Under the pieces are notes generated by a model. It saw only the letters and a program-made list of their open reading frames with translations, did no database searches and was not told the origin of the DNA. From the NCBI GenBank assembly GCA_025201345.1, contig JAIXMG010000026.1, positions 434,001-498,000 of the forward strand: a DNA stretch of 64,000 nt, read 5' to 3'. Shown in pieces: positions 1-11,355 of this stretch. A program made the position numbers and the translations under genes. Position 1 is the first letter of the stretch; the number at the start of each line of letters is the position of its first letter. Source of the stretch: Thamnidium elegans (Eukaryota > Mucoromycota > Mucoromycetes > Mucorales > Mucoraceae).

Positions 1-530
1 GGGTTGTAATCTTTCGATTTCCTTTTTCAATAACTCGGCGTTCTCAAATGATTTAAACCGAATATAAATATCGTTAGGTAAAGTAAAACTGAATTCACGA
101 TGCGTGAAGTTTTTGGTGGGTGTGATATCGTAGTTGAGCCAATGAAAATAAAGTTTATAAGGAAAGAAGTCGTCATAAAACATTCTATATAAACGGATTT
201 GGTTATGTTTATCATTGCTAATAAAAAAAAGGTGAATACTTTATGCTCGCTTTTTACTTTTTTTTTTTTTTTTTTCTGCGTGTATCTTACAATGACTCTT
301 CTGTAGCAATATTCACTTTAGCAAAATCCTCATTCATTTGTTGATCTTCTTGTACTGGCTCTTCATTCATGTGTTGATCTTCTTGTGCTGGTGCAAACTC
401 TTCTTCATCGCTGAAAAAGTTTTCTAAATCCATCTTTTCCAACTCTTGGTTGGCTTTATAATACTTGCTTAGACCACTTTTATTTTATTTTATAAAAAGT
501 ATTATTACCTCTTTGTGTTAAACCTTCCAT
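1..530 (-). CDS. PRI1: DNA primase small subunit, 5' part (runs off the left edge)
   Basis: Catalytic small subunit of the DNA polymerase alpha-primase complex, which makes RNA primers in the nucleus. The exon 217..1 encodes a stretch containing RMFYDDFFPYKLYFHWLNYD and HREFSFTLPNDIYIRF, which matches the conserved start of eukaryotic p48 primases from memory. An exon at 453..291 gives an acidic leader (MDLENFFSDEEEF); its donor GTAAGA at 290 and the TTAG acceptor at 218 keep the frame (TCA TT|C AAT). A short first exon at 530..509 (MEGLTQR) can be joined in frame by a 55-nt intron, so the start is either 530 or the ATG at 433. The catalytic carboxylates lie beyond the window. An ACGCGT box lies about 80 bp upstream. 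The gene is divergent from FOL3. Confidence 0.85.
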
Positions 531-719
531 GATAAAAAAAAAATAATAATAAAGAGAAAGAGAAAATAAAAAAAATTTGACCTGGACGTGTTTTTCATCT
601 TCCAAGTAACGCGTATCAGTACTCCGCCTTAAAAAAAAAAAAAAAAAAAAAAAAAGGGATATAAAACATGTTTTTGTTTGCTTTTTTCTTCGTGTATATA
701 TATATAAAAAAAAAAAAGT
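531..719. promoter_or_regulatory. Divergent PRI1/FOL3 promoter with an MCB-like box
   Basis: This is the only space between the two divergent start regions. It holds an ACGCGT hexamer (the Mlu I cell-cycle box core) at 609-614, an A tract at about 631-654 and an AT dinucleotide run just before FOL3. In yeast, DNA primase is a classical MCB-regulated G1/S gene, so the box plausibly serves PRI1. This is inferred from position; the hexamer also occurs elsewhere in the window. Confidence 0.45.
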
Positions 720-1970
720 ATGAATTTCGGATTAGAAAGAATCCATAATTTATTAGAGGCTTTGAATAGACCTGATGAACGTACACAGATAGTTCATGTC
801 GCAGGAACTAATGGTAAAGGCTCGGTGTGTGCTTATATAGCTTCTGTTTTACGTACTTGTGGATACAGCGTTGGTCGCTTCAATTCGCCTCATTTATTAG
901 AACCTCGTGACAGCATTAATGTTAATGGACAAGCAGTAAGTCAGCAACTTTATGAAGAAGCCTTTAGCCATGTATCCATGTTAAACAAGACGGGTGCGAT
1001 TGGTGCTTCTTCTTTTGAATGTTTAGTTGGAGCAGCGTTTTATGTTTTTGACAAGGCTAAATTAGATTTTGTAGTATTAGAAGTAGGATTGGGAGGATTA
1101 TTAGATGCTACCAATGCTATTCGTAATCCAGCCATGACAGTTATTACAGCTATTGGTATGGATCACGCACATATTCTCGGTCGTACACTGGAAGAAATTG
1201 CTACAGCCAAAGCAGGTATTATGAAACCTGGCTGTCCAGTTGTGATTGCGCCACAAGATACCAAAACGTTACTAGATACATTAATAGAGCACGCTAAAGG
1301 AACCGGATCACCTTATCAATTAGTCCAACCCTCACAGTTTATTACGCCTGAACTGTGCAAGTTAGATTTTGATCAAGTCCATTACACGTACCCTATCCGA
1401 CTCTGTGGAGACTACCAGCGAATGAATTCCGCAACAGCAGTGACAGCATTAGATTGGTTATACCGATTAAAATTGATAGAGATGACACCTGAGCAATTAG
1501 CTAAAGGTATGCAAGAGACAAGGTGGCCTGGTAGATTAGAATGGATTACAAGTAAAGACAACCCAAAGATACTGTCAAGATATGGTTTAGAGCGTATTTT
1601 AATAGATGGAGCGCATAATCCACCTGCAACTATTGCTTTACGCAATTATATCGATAGTCTCCAACGAAATAGTGTCATTTGGATTATTGCTTCTACGGCT
1701 GGAAAAGATATCCATGGTTTGATGACAAAATTAATCAGACCAAATGATACAGTATATGCTGTCACTTTTACTCAGCCATCTGGTATGTCTTGGATACAAA
1801 GTACAGAACCTTCTGAAATTGCTAAAGAAGCAAGCGTAGCAAAAACAGTGGCTTGTTTAGGCTTGGAGGAAGCATTAAAGACGGCTGCTTCTGTTTGTGG
1901 CGAACATGATCTTGTTGTCTTGTGTGGTTCTCTTTACTTGGTAGCTGATCTTTACCGTATACTGCTTTAA
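720..1970 (+). CDS. FOL3: Dihydrofolate synthase (folylpolyglutamate synthase family)
   Basis: Adds L-glutamate to dihydropteroate to form dihydrofolate, using ATP, in de novo folate synthesis. The 416-aa, intronless frame opens with MNFGLERIHNLLEAL and has the Mur-ligase-type P-loop GTNGKGS at residues 29-35. Further motifs are SPHLLEPRDSI, the family block EVGLGGLLDATN and the C-terminal LIDGAHNPPA. The length and the short N-terminus fit fungal Fol3 (about 427 aa in yeast) better than the longer FPGS paralogue Met7, which carries an organelle presequence. The start codon follows an A-rich leader typical of genes in this window. It shares a short promoter with the divergent primase gene. 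Not distinguished from FPGS by any search. Confidence 0.85.
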   Translation: MNFGLERIHNLLEALNRPDERTQIVHVAGTNGKGSVCAYIASVLRTCGYSVGRFNSPHLLEPRDSINVNGQAVSQQLYEEAFSHVSMLNKTGAIGASSFECLVGAAFYVFDKAKLDFVVLEVGLGGLLDATNAIRNPAMTVITAIGMDHAHILGRTLEEIATAKAGIMKPGCPVVIAPQDTKTLLDTLIEHAKGTGSPYQLVQPSQFITPELCKLDFDQVHYTYPIRLCGDYQRMNSATAVTALDWLYRLKLIEMTPEQLAKGMQETRWPGRLEWITSKDNPKILSRYGLERILIDGAHNPPATIALRNYIDSLQRNSVIWIIASTAGKDIHGLMTKLIRPNDTVYAVTFTQPSGMSWIQSTEPSEIAKEASVAKTVACLGLEEALKTAASVCGEHDLVVLCGSLYLVADLYRILL

Positions 1971-2794
1971 TAAACTATTATTTATACGTTAATATATAAC
2001 TGCAGAATAAAAAGTGTATATACCGTTACAATTATCACTACGATTATCATTGAATAATGACTTATTGTTAGTTGACAATAGTACATGCATCTGTATAAAA
2101 AAAAATGCACTTCTCCAGCCATACTATTTTGCTTTTATATTAATAGACTGAAACTTTTTGTTAATAGAAAAAGAGCTAATTTAATCGTAATAAAAAAAAG
2201 TAAGGGGGTTATTCTTTAAAAACCAGAAATGTATGCGCAAGAGAAAATAGCTAACAAACGGAAACCATGACAAATAAAAGGATGGAGATGGGTTACACAC
2301 CTATCAGACAGTTGCATCCGATTTGCTCACTTGCTGGTGGAACCAAGCCGAAGTAATCACCGTATAATACATGATATCTTTTTTCTTTTTTTTTTTCTTT
2401 TTTTTTGCAAAAGTAGGATGCAGCTTGCTGCTGTTGGACAAGTTGGTTGCGAAATAAACAAATATCCTTCTAGCCATATAAAGTATATACTTTGATAATA
2501 TACCCTTTAAATTTGTATGTATATGATAACAAAGAAAAGTCCATATTCAGCATTTAGTTATTGTTCCTTGATTATGGCTAATGCAATTAATTGATTGGTC
2601 AGGTGTACAAAAAGGTTAAAAAAATAAATATACCATTGCATGGAAAAAAAAAAATTTTTTTTTTATACGTATAAAATATATTGGAAATCACGGTATTTTA
2701 GCGAGTCTTTTTTCTCTTTCCCCCTTTTTTCTTATATATTACCTTTTTTACTCTTTTTTTTTTTAAAAAAAAACACACACGCACACTTATATTC
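1971..2794. other. Intergenic, FOL3 to PTC7
   Basis: AT-rich DNA with T and A homopolymers (for example 2382-2406 and 2753-2773). I see no gene; it holds the FOL3 3' region and the PTC7-like promoter. Confidence 0.6.
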
Positions 2795-4124
2795 ATGCTA
2801 TACCATGTCTTCATTTCACATACAACTAAATCACGTCGATTCCTTCGTCCCTTAATTAGTCGGTGTAGTTTTCAAACGTTTAGTTCTTCTCGATCAGCCG
2901 TAGCACAACAACAAGAAAGACCCCGTACGAATTTAAACGTGATTGATTTCTTCCATCCTTCTCTATCTTCTACGTTATTTCATTACACACTGAATCTTGG
3001 AGTATCAGGGTATCCTAAAAGTGGCAAAGTACCTCCAGAAACCCAACAACAAGACGATCTTATTTATTCAAGTACGCAAGTAGGTGATGACGCTTATTTT
3101 AAAAGACATGATGCTTTAGGTGTAGCGGATGGTGTGGGTGGTTGGCGTAGTCATAAAGGTATTTATTTATTTTATTTGTTTATTATTATTTTTTATTTTA
3201 ATTCCTACTCCCTTATATAGGTGCCAACCCTGCTTTGTATTCACGTAAATTGATGCATTACGCTCAATTAGAATTAGATCGTATTAAAACAAACGTTAGG
3301 CCGCAACAACTACAAGTAAAACCAGATCCTATCCAAGTCTTAGAAAGCGCATATCATATGACGACTTTAGATGCGCAAAATGAAGTAAAGTATTTTAGCG
3401 GACACAAAAAAAAAAGAAAGAGAAATATTCATTATGCTATTATTTATAGGGTATTGTAGGCTCAACAACAGCTTGTATTGTTATACTATGTCAAGATGAA
3501 TTACGAATAGCTAATTTAGGTGATTGTGGTGTATCTGTTATTCGCCAAAATGATTATATATTTCGATCAGAAGAACAACAACATTCATTCAACTTTCCTT
3601 ACCAATTAGGGACTGCTTCGTTTGATTCACCAGCAGATGCACAAGTAACGTATTTTTTTTTTTTTAGTTTGCGCTAAACGTTAATATAATATATTAAAGC
3701 ATATTACTATAGCAATTTACAGTAAAGATAGAGGAAGGTGATATTGTTATATTGGGCTCGGACGGACTATTTGATAATTTATACGATGATGAGATTCTGG
3801 AAGAGGTACAAAACTGTATTGATCAAGACGATACTTCACTTATTCAAGCTGCTCCTCAAACTATATCTGACGCTCTTGCTCACCGGGCAAAAATTGTTAG
3901 TGAAGACCCAGATAATCCCAGTTCTCCTTTTCAAGTAAGAGCTATGCATGAAGGTCTTTATTATCAGGTAAGATTTTAAAAATTTATATGCGATATATTT
4001 TTTTTATTATTTATTTATTATTGTGTATATATAGGGTGGAAAAGCAGATGATATTAGTGTTATTGTAGCTATTGTTAAAAAAGATGAAAGACCACCAGAA
4101 CCTTCTCCTCCTCCATTACCTTAA
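2795..4124 (+). CDS. PTC7: PP2C-family protein phosphatase, PTC7-like, probably mitochondrial
   Basis: Mn/Mg-dependent Ser/Thr phosphatase; yeast Ptc7 dephosphorylates Coq7 and controls coenzyme Q synthesis in mitochondria. Five exons (2795-3158, 3221-3384, 3450-3644, 3713-3967, 4035-4124) join in frame to 355 aa. The N-terminus is rich in Arg and Ser without acids (residues about 10-40), like a mitochondrial presequence. The metal-site motif is VADGVGGWRSHKG, followed by SRKLMHYAQ, IANLGDCGVSVI, LGSDGLFDNLYDDEI and the terminal GGKADDISVIVAIV, all in the Ptc7/PPTC7 order. It ends convergently with the symporter gene. If intron 1 is retained, it adds a hydrophobic tail and then a stop. Confidence 0.87.
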
Positions 4125-4220
4125 AAAAGGGGAGGGAGGGAAATTTCAATCGAGCCTTTTTATACTCATATTCTGCATACCATCATATTAATCTCACATT
4201 ATTACTTATACTTGTACATA

Positions 4221-4255
<35 letters not shown>

Positions 4256-4499
4256 ACTGTGTATTTTATACGATTTAACAACAAATAAATTTCACATCAT
4301 CACGGTGGTTTTGCTAATTTAAGTAATGCAGCCGGGTGCTACACTAGTATAATTTATTATTATTAAAAAAAAGAATGTGTATATATAAAAAAAAGATACA
4401 TGTATAAAAAATATACATATAAAAAAAGTACGAGTTTAGTGGATATGATAAAAATACAAAAAAAAAAGGGAAGGAAGGGGACTATATATATATATGATT
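4125..4499. other. Shared 3' space of PTC7 and the symporter gene
   Basis: The two genes are convergent. The space holds a T tract of about 27 nt (4226-4250) and an AT-rich stretch with several A runs. No gene is seen. Confidence 0.55.
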
Positions 4500-6182
4500 T
4501 TACTGCTTTTTTTGAGGATGTGCAGATGTAATTTCGAAGCTATTCATAGATTCTGCATCATGAACAACAACGTTATCTAATTCTTGGTGATGAATTTGCT
4601 TTTCTCCATCATCAAAGGAGACTTCTTCAGAGACACCGTCACTTGTACGCTTATTCTTTTCTGCTTCCAAAAGAGCAAGACGACGACGATCAATTTCTTC
4701 TTCTCTCCAGTCTTGACCACGGAAGGATCCTTCAATACGAGACATAACACAGCAACCCAGACAGTTACCAAACACATTAATAGACGTACGACCCATATCC
4801 ATAATAGCATCTACACCCATAATCATTGGGATTGCTTCATAAGGAAGACCGTATTGTGTAACAGTGCCTGCTAAAATAATTAAAGATGCACGCGGGATAG
4901 CTGCAACACCCTTGGAAGAGAGCATTAATGTACCCAAAATAGAAAGTTGAGTAGTAAGAGGGAGATTAATACCACCTGCTTGAGCAGCGAAAATACTGGC
5001 TAAAGCAAGGTAAAGAGTGGTGCCATCCAAGTTGAAAGAGTAACCGCAAGGAATAACAAAGGCTGTTAAAGCATTAGGACAGCCAAACTCTCTCATGTTT
5101 TGCATAGCTCTGGGTAAAGCGGATTCACTGGAAGCGGAACTGAAAGCAATCAACCAAGGTTGGCCTACTGCCTTGAAAAAGCCTGTGACGGGGACACGTG
5201 TAAGGAACATGATGGGGACCAAAATGACAACCACAAAGATGGCCAAGGAAGCATACAAAGATCCGATCAATTTACCAAGATTGGCAAGGATATCAATACC
5301 GTTCTTACCAACTGCAGCAGCGAGAGAGGCACCAATACCGATAGGAGCATAGTTCATAATTAAAGCAACAAACTTGAACATGATCATAGATAATGAATCG
5401 TTTACTCGAAGCATAAATTCCTTGGACTTCTTATCGGCCTTCATCATGGCGCAAGAGAACATGGCGGCACAAAAGACGACACCCAAGATTTGATTATCAA
5501 CTGCAGCAACAAAGAAGTTGTGAGGAATAATCATTTCAAGCTCACCGTACCATGTAATCGAAGTTTCTGCTAATTTGTCAACTTCACTAGTGTCACCGAA
5601 TAATACTACACCGTCACCAGGTCTAATAATATTAGCCATAATTAAACCGACTGCCAAAGCAAAAGTGGTAACGACTTCAAAATACTATATATAAAATATT
5701 AGTAAAAGATACATAAAAAAAAAAAAAAAAAAAAAACTTACAATAATCGTCTTGATAGCTAATTTACCAATTTTTCCAACGTCATCACCATGACCAGCAA
5801 TACCGACGACCAGAGTAGAGAAAATAAGAGGAGTTTCGATGATAGTAATCATACGAATAAAAGCGTCACCCAAGGGTTGTAACTGGGCACCTACATCAGG
5901 AGCAAAGTTACCGACCAAGATACCGATGACCATACTGGCCAAGATCCAAAAGGTTAAGTTGGTACGGGCGGAAAAGAATCCCCAAACCACGGCAAAGGGA
6001 CCAAAAAGCAATCTGTTCCAGACAAAACTGCCAGCACTAGCCATCTTTTGAACGTAAGCAGGATATGGCTTAGATTCCTCTACCGGTGGCATACCATAAG
6101 GTAATGATGATTCGTCTAATTGAATATCATTCTTTTCTGATGACTTGTTCTTTGTAAATTTATCAATTAATTTATTAAGCAT
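4500..6182 (-). CDS. SLC1/DAACS-type dicarboxylate or amino-acid:cation symporter
   Basis: Secondary transporter of the glutamate/dicarboxylate symporter family in a cell membrane. Two exons (6182..5742 and 5684..4500) join at codon phase 0 (TKTII|YFEVVT) to 541 aa. Seen: a hydrophilic N-terminus of about 60 residues, many hydrophobic helices, a Ser-rich hairpin block (FSSASSESALPRAM), the SFNLDGTTLY version of the NMDGT motif, and the helix-8 signature GVDAIMDMGRTSINVFGN. Compared with archaeal GltPh, recalled from memory, the Asp that closes this signature (D405) is Asn here. The C-terminus is a charged cytosolic tail. The intron has a T-rich run next to the donor. Substrate and coupling ion cannot be read from the sequence. 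Confidence 0.9.
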
Positions 6183-6344
6183 AGAATAAAGATTGCCAAG
6201 TTTATTTTTTTAAAGAAGAAAGTGGGGGAACAGACTAAAATTGATTTGCTTATATACCTTTTTTTTTTTCAATTTCAATTTTTTTTTTCTTTTACCGTTC
6301 GGAACCATAGGTAAATTGATATCTGTCACCGTGTAAAAAAAAAA

Positions 6345-6420
6345 AAGAGAGAGAGAGAGTTGTACAGGGAATAAACGTTTACTATGGCTTGGTGCTACTC
6401 TCTCTCTCTCTTTCTTTCTT
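6345..6420. repeat. AG-run and CT-run microsatellite pair
   Basis: A purine run (A tract plus about seven AG units) is followed after about 40 nt by a CT run of similar length, so the two could base-pair as a hairpin. It lies about 170-240 bp upstream of the symporter start. Confidence 0.6.
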
Positions 6421-6791
6421 TGCAGGAGATTTAAATTTTAGAGATACAAAGTTTTATAAAGAGATAGTATTTTAATCAACATGCAATTCTAAATAGTACA
6501 ATATATGCCTCCTGTTATGTATGCTTAATTTAATCCGTTTTAAAAATTTACTTTACTCAAATAGGTAAAATGAGTTATAATACAGTTTACTAACGTAAAA
6601 TGTGTGATGATTTTCAACTGAAAACATAAACAAACAAGATAATTAGGTTTATGCTCATTGCACTAAACTCCAAGGGAAAAAAAAATTGGACCCGTTAAAT
6701 CAAATCACGAGTCGAAAAAATAAAAATGTCAAAATATAATGACCAGCGCTAAAAGTATTTGTCCTTCTTTCCCATGAATTCCCATAGAAAC

Positions 6792-6834
<43 letters not shown>

Positions 6835-9483
6835 AGGTCGTATGCGCGTGTCATGAAATAATTGAACTGTTGGGATTTTCACCCGCGGGATTATCTATAT
6901 TTAGGAGGACAACGCATCAGAATAAAATATTGTTAAAATAAGGCTTTCAAAAAAAGTATAAAATGTGATCGCGAGCAATAAAAATACAGGAATAAACCAG
7001 TTTATATGAGCAATTTACTGCAAAAAAAAGAAAAAGAAAAAAGGTTTTACATCCGGGTTGACGGAGTCCACGTGAACGCAAAGAAAAGGAACAATTGTAT
7101 TATTTTGAGCTATTAAATCCTAAACTAATCTAGTTTTGGTTATTAGTATTAAAGAAGAAAATTTACCAGGTAAAAAAGAAAAAATAGGATGTAAATGGTA
7201 ATATACAATAAAAAAAAAAAGGTACATTACTAGATCAAAAATGGTTATATATCAATACTTGATTTTGTCATTGATATACTTACTTTTTGCTTTATAAAGT
7301 CATACAATGACTTTTAAATATATCGTCTCTGTACGAAAAAACTCAAAAATACAAAATCTAGAATCTTATAATGGTGTGTAGCCATTGTACCTAGCAATAA
7401 TTACAATCTTTGGTCAGACTTTTTAAAAAAAAAAGGCGGGGGGAGCTCATAAAAATAGATTATTGTACATGACGCAGATAATATTATACATGTATCTAAA
7501 CTTTTATAGATGGCCTGTGGGAAAATAAGTATTTGGATCCATACAAGTCATGTAAATCAAACAGAACACAAGTGTGTGTTACCAAAAGAGGTCTGTTTCA
7601 AGTCGTACCAAAAGAACAGGCATTTACTAGTCTCCGACTTGATCACCATGATTTTAGTTACACAACTGTCAAGCAGGCCAATTGTAATAAGTCCTTGGTT
7701 TTTTAAGACAAAATGCCGCTATCTTTATTTCTTTTTTCATTTCAATGTCAGGAATGTAGCACGATCAAATAAAAAAAAAAAAAGATAGAGAGAGAAAGAG
7801 AGAAAGAGAGAGAGAAAAGTAATAAAGTAAAAACTTTAAACGAGAACACTTTCAATTAACAGGGATAAATATAAATGTAGAAAAAAATGGTAGAAAAAGT
7901 CAGGCACAAACATTTGTGATGTAGTACTTTCATACTAATCAGTTCACTCACATGCATGTATGGATCAAGTTTTATCCTTTTTTTTTTAAGTGTAAAGGAA
8001 GCGCTCAATACTACTACAGCAACAATAAATATTAGATTGTGAGCGCGGGAAAGCTTATCTATAAAATGAGAATAAAAAACCCAACTCCAAAATCTTGATA
8101 ATAAAAAAGTTGATCTATTCCATTGTTTGCATCCATAATTTTAGTCTAAAAAGATATAGTATTGTCGTTTATATGATTAGACCAAGATCAGTTGATATTA
8201 TACATACATTTATAGATCAATTATATAAGGATAAACTTTTTGTCACTCGAAAAAAAAAAAAAGAAAGTTAGGAATATACAGTATTTATTATATCGTATTT
8301 GGGTAATTGATAAATAAGCTGTCCGATTCACTGGACTGATGCGATAAAGATGGAATACCATTAAATGCCCGCCTAATTCCCCTTCTTTCTTTTTTTTTTG
8401 TTTATATATAATAATTGATTTTCTTTACATGATTTATGCGATCAACTTTGAAATTAAAAAAGTAAGAAAAATATAAAGAAAAAAGATAGATAACCCTATT
8501 ATTTTTATTCTGTATTATTTTTACCGATTTCAAACTTTATCGTTTAGTGAAAAAAAAAAAAAAAAAAAAAGTGTGTGAAGATGGTACATGTGTCTTACTA
8601 TAAAATTTCTTTTTTTGGGTTCGGTCTATAAACTTATTTCTTGGGTAAACAGATTTGGTTGGTCATCCCCGAGATTCTGAATCGTTTTATCGCTACACAA
8701 ACATATTTTAAAGTTGATAACGTCTCCGATAACACAGATTGTAATAGGATAAATTATCCCTCATTGGTCAATTTTGTCCTGACCCGCGAAATCAAAAACT
8801 ACGCTTTTTGGCCTGTTTATCTCATGTATACATATTTTTTTTGAGTGGCAGTGATATATAGTATACGATGTTTGAATTGCAATCACTCTCGTCCTTCTCA
8901 TAGCTGTTTGTACCGTTAGTATTACTTTTTTTTAAAAAACATGCATAGTATAAGACTGACCGAGTACTTCGTTTCCACCCATGCATGATATAGTTATAAT
9001 TGCCTAGAACCGTTGGTATTAGTATTTAGAAAGTTGGAGAAAAATATATCAAATACACTATAGTTTATTACCAGATAATAGTAAATTTTATTAATTAATA
9101 TCAAGGTTGTATATATAAAACGCAAAAAACAAAAGGCAAAAACGTTACGGTATTGTTTACAACTAATGCAGATCAGGATAGACATTATAATTTTTTTTTT
9201 TATATTGCTCTACAATTCTTTCCCTTAATGTTATACTACTCCAAGTAGGGTTTACAAATATATATTTGCATGTTATATAATACCTTTGACTTAAGAAACT
9301 TCATTAAACTTTTATGTATGCACTGCCGAAAAAAGTACAACAAGTTGTATTTTTATTTATGGCTTCATATTTCACAGCCGTAAATCATCTTTCAGACATA
9401 CTGCTTGTAATTTTTGAACATTTTTCCGCTCTTCGTGACTTAAGGCATCTTAATGCTTCAGGATACTTCTCTTGACAATCATT

Positions 9484-9550
9484 TTACCTTTCTGCGCTTA
9501 CTGCCAAGACACAAATAATTCCACGCGTAAACTTGCCGAGTCCCTTTTCC
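9484..9550 (-). pseudogene. Decayed repeat-derived coding fragment, copy 1
   Basis: On the minus strand this reads KGLGKFTRGIICVLAVSAER. A related sequence at 18761-18824 on the plus strand reads KELDNFTREIICALAVNSES. About 50 of 63 nt agree, and the changes fall largely where the protein is conserved, so this looks like a formerly coding repeat. The flanks carry stops. The element type is unknown to me; a DNA-binding helix of a transposase is only a guess. Confidence 0.4.
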
Positions 9551-10296
9551 TCTGCAAGAAGCTGTGTTAGTAATATCCGAAAGCGGCATAAGTGCTTACG
9601 TTCTTTTGAGCATAATCGGTCAATGTACTTTTGTTTGTGGAGCTGATATGTTTTCGTTTCCGCTTCATTGGTTTTGAGCTGTAATAGAAATCCCTCAGTA
9701 GACCTCTTACAGATTTTTGTTTTTCATATTAATAATCAATATTAGCAATAGTTTGAGCACTAAATATGTCTACTTTACAAAGACCAATTTCTAGTTTCTG
9801 AATTTCTTGATCGACGATACTTCTCTTTTTGCTTCTTATTAACTATTGTCGCTTTTTTTTTTTTTTTTTTTTTTTTTTTTTGGCCGCTTCCGTGATCAAT
9901 ATCTTTTAAAGATATCTTTAATGTCTTTGGTAGACGTAGATAGTCTGTTGCTTCGTGTCGAAGTGAGCTGACAATGCTTGCTTAGTTAATCCAATCCTCT
10001 TGAATAGATCCTGTCGTATTCTTTTTTGCTCAGCAATATGTACGTATACATGTGGCCAAAAAAAAAAAAAGAAAAAAAAAATAGATAACCTGTGGCATGC
10101 AAGAGAAAAAAAAGTTATAAATTTTTTATATATTCAGCTAGATGGTGCGCTAGTTATTACTTTATTAATGAATAATAACACTAATAAAGTTACCATCACT
10201 CTAAGTATTGCTCATTTAACGAGAAAAAGAAGAATGCATAAAATAGCAAAATACAGTAAACCAACGTTCTAAGAGGTTAAAGCAGCAGAATGGTTT

Positions 10297-10309
<13 letters not shown>

Positions 10310-10328
<19 letters not shown>

Positions 10329-11090
10329 GGTATAAATTCAAGTAATTTATTTAGCACTCTTTAGAAAGTCCTATCGACAATAATCCCTATTCTCATCTAT
10401 GCTCTCTGTCTCGTAGGTGATTATTCAGTCTCTGCATCTTTCCAAAGTTGCTTGAATTCGTACGACCCCGTTACCCCCCCTCAGTTTTTATCTGATCTAC
10501 ATGACTGAGAATTGTATATTGGCTCTAAGAAATATCTGCCAGGAAAAAAGGTTAACCCCTGATTGCGTTCTTGCAGAAATTCTGTAAATGTTTTCTGCTT
10601 CGCCAACGCTCACTAAGGCAGGATGATGTTTTATGTGTATATTTTATTAAATGGCGTATTACTACTTTATTAATAAAGGATAATAATAAAAATTTATGAT
10701 CATTCTACATACTGTGTTTTATTGCGTATATTTCACTCTCTCAAATAGTAACAAGCCTTTTATTGTTATAGATATTGTTGTAAGTTTATATTAACCTTTT
10801 TCTTTTATGTATATACTGTCTTAAATACTCCATGTAACAAGAAAAAGGAAAAATATATGATTTGTAAATTTTCTGCACAGGATCCTTTAATGTTTAGATC
10901 AATCTCCTTAATATTCAACCATTTCTATGCAGAGAGAGATTTTTTTTTAAAAAAAAATTAAGGTATAAGTACAAGTAATTAAATCCGTTTAGCATTCGGA
11001 TGATTGTAAAGGTTTACGTCGCCCTTGTCTTTTACCTGATTAAAATGGCTGTGAATCGTATATTGACTGTATGGTTCAGGAAACTCAAAG
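10310..11090. repeat. Two diverged copies of a dispersed repeat
   Basis: Copies start near 10312 and 10946. Each begins with a T/A tract, then GGTATAA followed by CAAGTAATT and a TTTAGCA-type word, and about 110-190 nt later a GA(A/G)AATTGTATATTG-like word appears in both with scattered changes. A related TACTTTATTAAT block appears near 10153 and 10655. By eye this is an old duplication; its boundaries are not defined. Confidence 0.35.
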
Positions 11091-11182
11091 AAATGTCCCC
11101 AAGAACAAAAGTTAAATTATCTATCGGGTGTTTACCAAATTTCAGGAAACTTTGATTGTATGTCGTGCCTAACACAATCCTT

Positions 11183-11355
11183 GTTGCCGAAGCGAAGGGT
11201 GAAGAAGTGGTACATACTCAACCCTGGTATAGAAGACTCTTCTAATATATTATAGCTTAGTTAATTTAGTTTAGCATAAATTTATTTAATTCCACCCAGA
11301 AAAAAAGCGTGGCTCAGAGAGCTTGTACCACTTCTTCATCCTTCGCTTCGGTAAC
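11183..11355. repeat. Imperfect inverted repeat (about 33-nt arms), MITE-like
   Basis: Arm 1 at 11183-11216 reads GTTGCCGAAGCGAAGG and continues GTGAAGAAGTGGTACA. Arm 2 at 11321-11355 is its reverse complement with a few mismatches. The arms are GC-richer than the surroundings and enclose about 105 nt of AT-rich DNA. It could be a small inverted-repeat element or a long hairpin. No target-site duplication is clear. Confidence 0.5.

Noticed and set aside
2795..3220. Retained intron 1 of the PTC7-like gene encodes a hydrophobic stretch, reminding of the intron-encoded membrane helix of yeast PTC7.
   Set aside because: The frame stops at the acceptor (3218-3220), before most of the catalytic domain, so retention would truncate the enzyme. 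The hydrophobic residues come from a T-rich intron by chance.
6700..6941. Facing open frames running through the 40-nt A tract (poly-Phe or poly-Lys).
   Set aside because: Homopolymer-driven frames with no other support.
7510..7788. Open frame of 92 aa in the gene-poor region.
   Set aside because: No recognisable domain; it ends in an A tract and looks like random AT-rich sequence.
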